From the NCBI GenBank assembly GCA_025210345.1, contig JAOARX010000013.1, forward strand, positions 1 through 64,000: 64,000 nt of DNA, read 5' to 3'. The DNA is from Pelagimonas sp. (GTDB lineage Bacteria; Pseudomonadota; Alphaproteobacteria; Rhodobacterales; Rhodobacteraceae). Below are positions 63,790 to 64,000 of this stretch, piece after piece. Position 1 is the first letter of the stretch. Each line of letters opens with the position of its first letter. A program made the position numbers and the translations under genes. The notes under the pieces were generated by a model, which saw only the letters and a list, made by a program, of their open reading frames with translations, made no database searches and was not told the origin of the DNA.

Positions 63790-64000
63790 TCAGTCCTTGC
63801 GGGCCAATTTGGCCGCGCGCCCACCGCGCCGCTGCTTCAGCTGTCCTGCGCGCTGCGGCAGCTCGGCCATGATCTTGCTGCGGGCGTCGGGCGCCATCTT
63901 GGACCATGCGGTGATCTCGTCGATCGACCGGTAGCACCCCGTGCAAATCCGGCTTTCGGGATGGATGACGCAGATGTTGATGCAGGGGCTTTCGATCTCG
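63790..64000 (-). CDS. DUF1289 protein (5' end cut by window)
   Basis: Seventy codons of the minus strand are open from the window edge to TGA at 63790. The text SPCINICVIHPESRICTGCY continues with RSIDEITAWSKM, the DUF1289 pattern of four cysteines (CxxxC and CxxC) that may bind a metal or cluster. The tail is basic (QLKQRRGGRAAKLARKD). The function is not established. Confidence 0.88.
   Translation of the reverse strand, partial: EIESPCINICVIHPESRICTGCYRSIDEITAWSKMAPDARSKIMAELPQRAGQLKQRRGGRAAKLARKD

Overview
The window looks like a chromosomal segment of a marine alphaproteobacterium of the Rhodobacteraceae (Roseobacter group). The grounds are high GC, dense ATGA-type gene overlaps, a TRAP transporter, the single-chain serine deaminase, zinc-type adenylate kinase, YfgM-BamB-Der order, RTX proteins and the overall protein flavour. 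The species assignment is inference. No tRNA, rRNA or CRISPR was seen.

Layout. 1-4672: a symporter pair (large subunit cut by the left edge, DUF4212 small subunit), adk and acs, all on the minus strand: an acetate/energy block. 4673-5177: an AT-rich gap with two stacked palindromes. 5178-8376: a DctPQM TRAP transporter with a terminator-like attenuator after dctP. 8603-12903: an arsenate operon made of an ArsR-ArsC fusion, the ArsJ-partner GAPDH, an exported DUF1036 protein and ArsJ. 12972-21155: an orphan ThDP enzyme, then a homogentisate cluster of a MarR regulator divergent from hmgA, fahA, a metallo-beta-lactamase-fold protein with degenerate metal ligands, an aromatic FAD hydroxylase and a 64-residue DUF2783 protein. 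The last two resemble a two-component 3-hydroxyphenylacetate hydroxylase. 21329-27107: XRE-cupin regulator, sdaA, a GST, an exported MsrB, a J-domain protein, BolA and an RTX-repeat protein. 27235-42199: gatB, housekeeping and unknown genes, pepN, and a large RND efflux pump. 42538-49009: yfgM, bamB, der, then a TspO-like membrane protein, a Nudix hydrolase and serS in overlapping order.

49241-60700 is accessory DNA. It holds a pentapeptide-repeat membrane protein and an acyl-CoA synthetase whose 5' end runs head-on into a decapitated 2-hydroxychromene-2-carboxylate isomerase. A nitronate monooxygenase-like flavoprotein and an enoyl-CoA isomerase-like crotonase follow. Then come an insertion-sequence scar, a TetR gene divergent from a cysteine-nucleophile hydrolase with two matching operators, and an operon of sodium symporter, HlyD adaptor, DUF2955 membrane protein and thioesterase. 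A broken tyrosine integrase lies next to the 5' end of dusA, a known integration site, which suggests this is an old genomic island.

60697-64000: dusA, a TauE/SafE permease, a second RTX-repeat protein with a strong terminator, and a DUF1289 gene cut by the right edge. The most unusual items are the dusA-linked island with its eroded integrase, the DUF1036 insertion in the ArsJ operon, the two operator pairs, and the acs-dctP inverted repeat.
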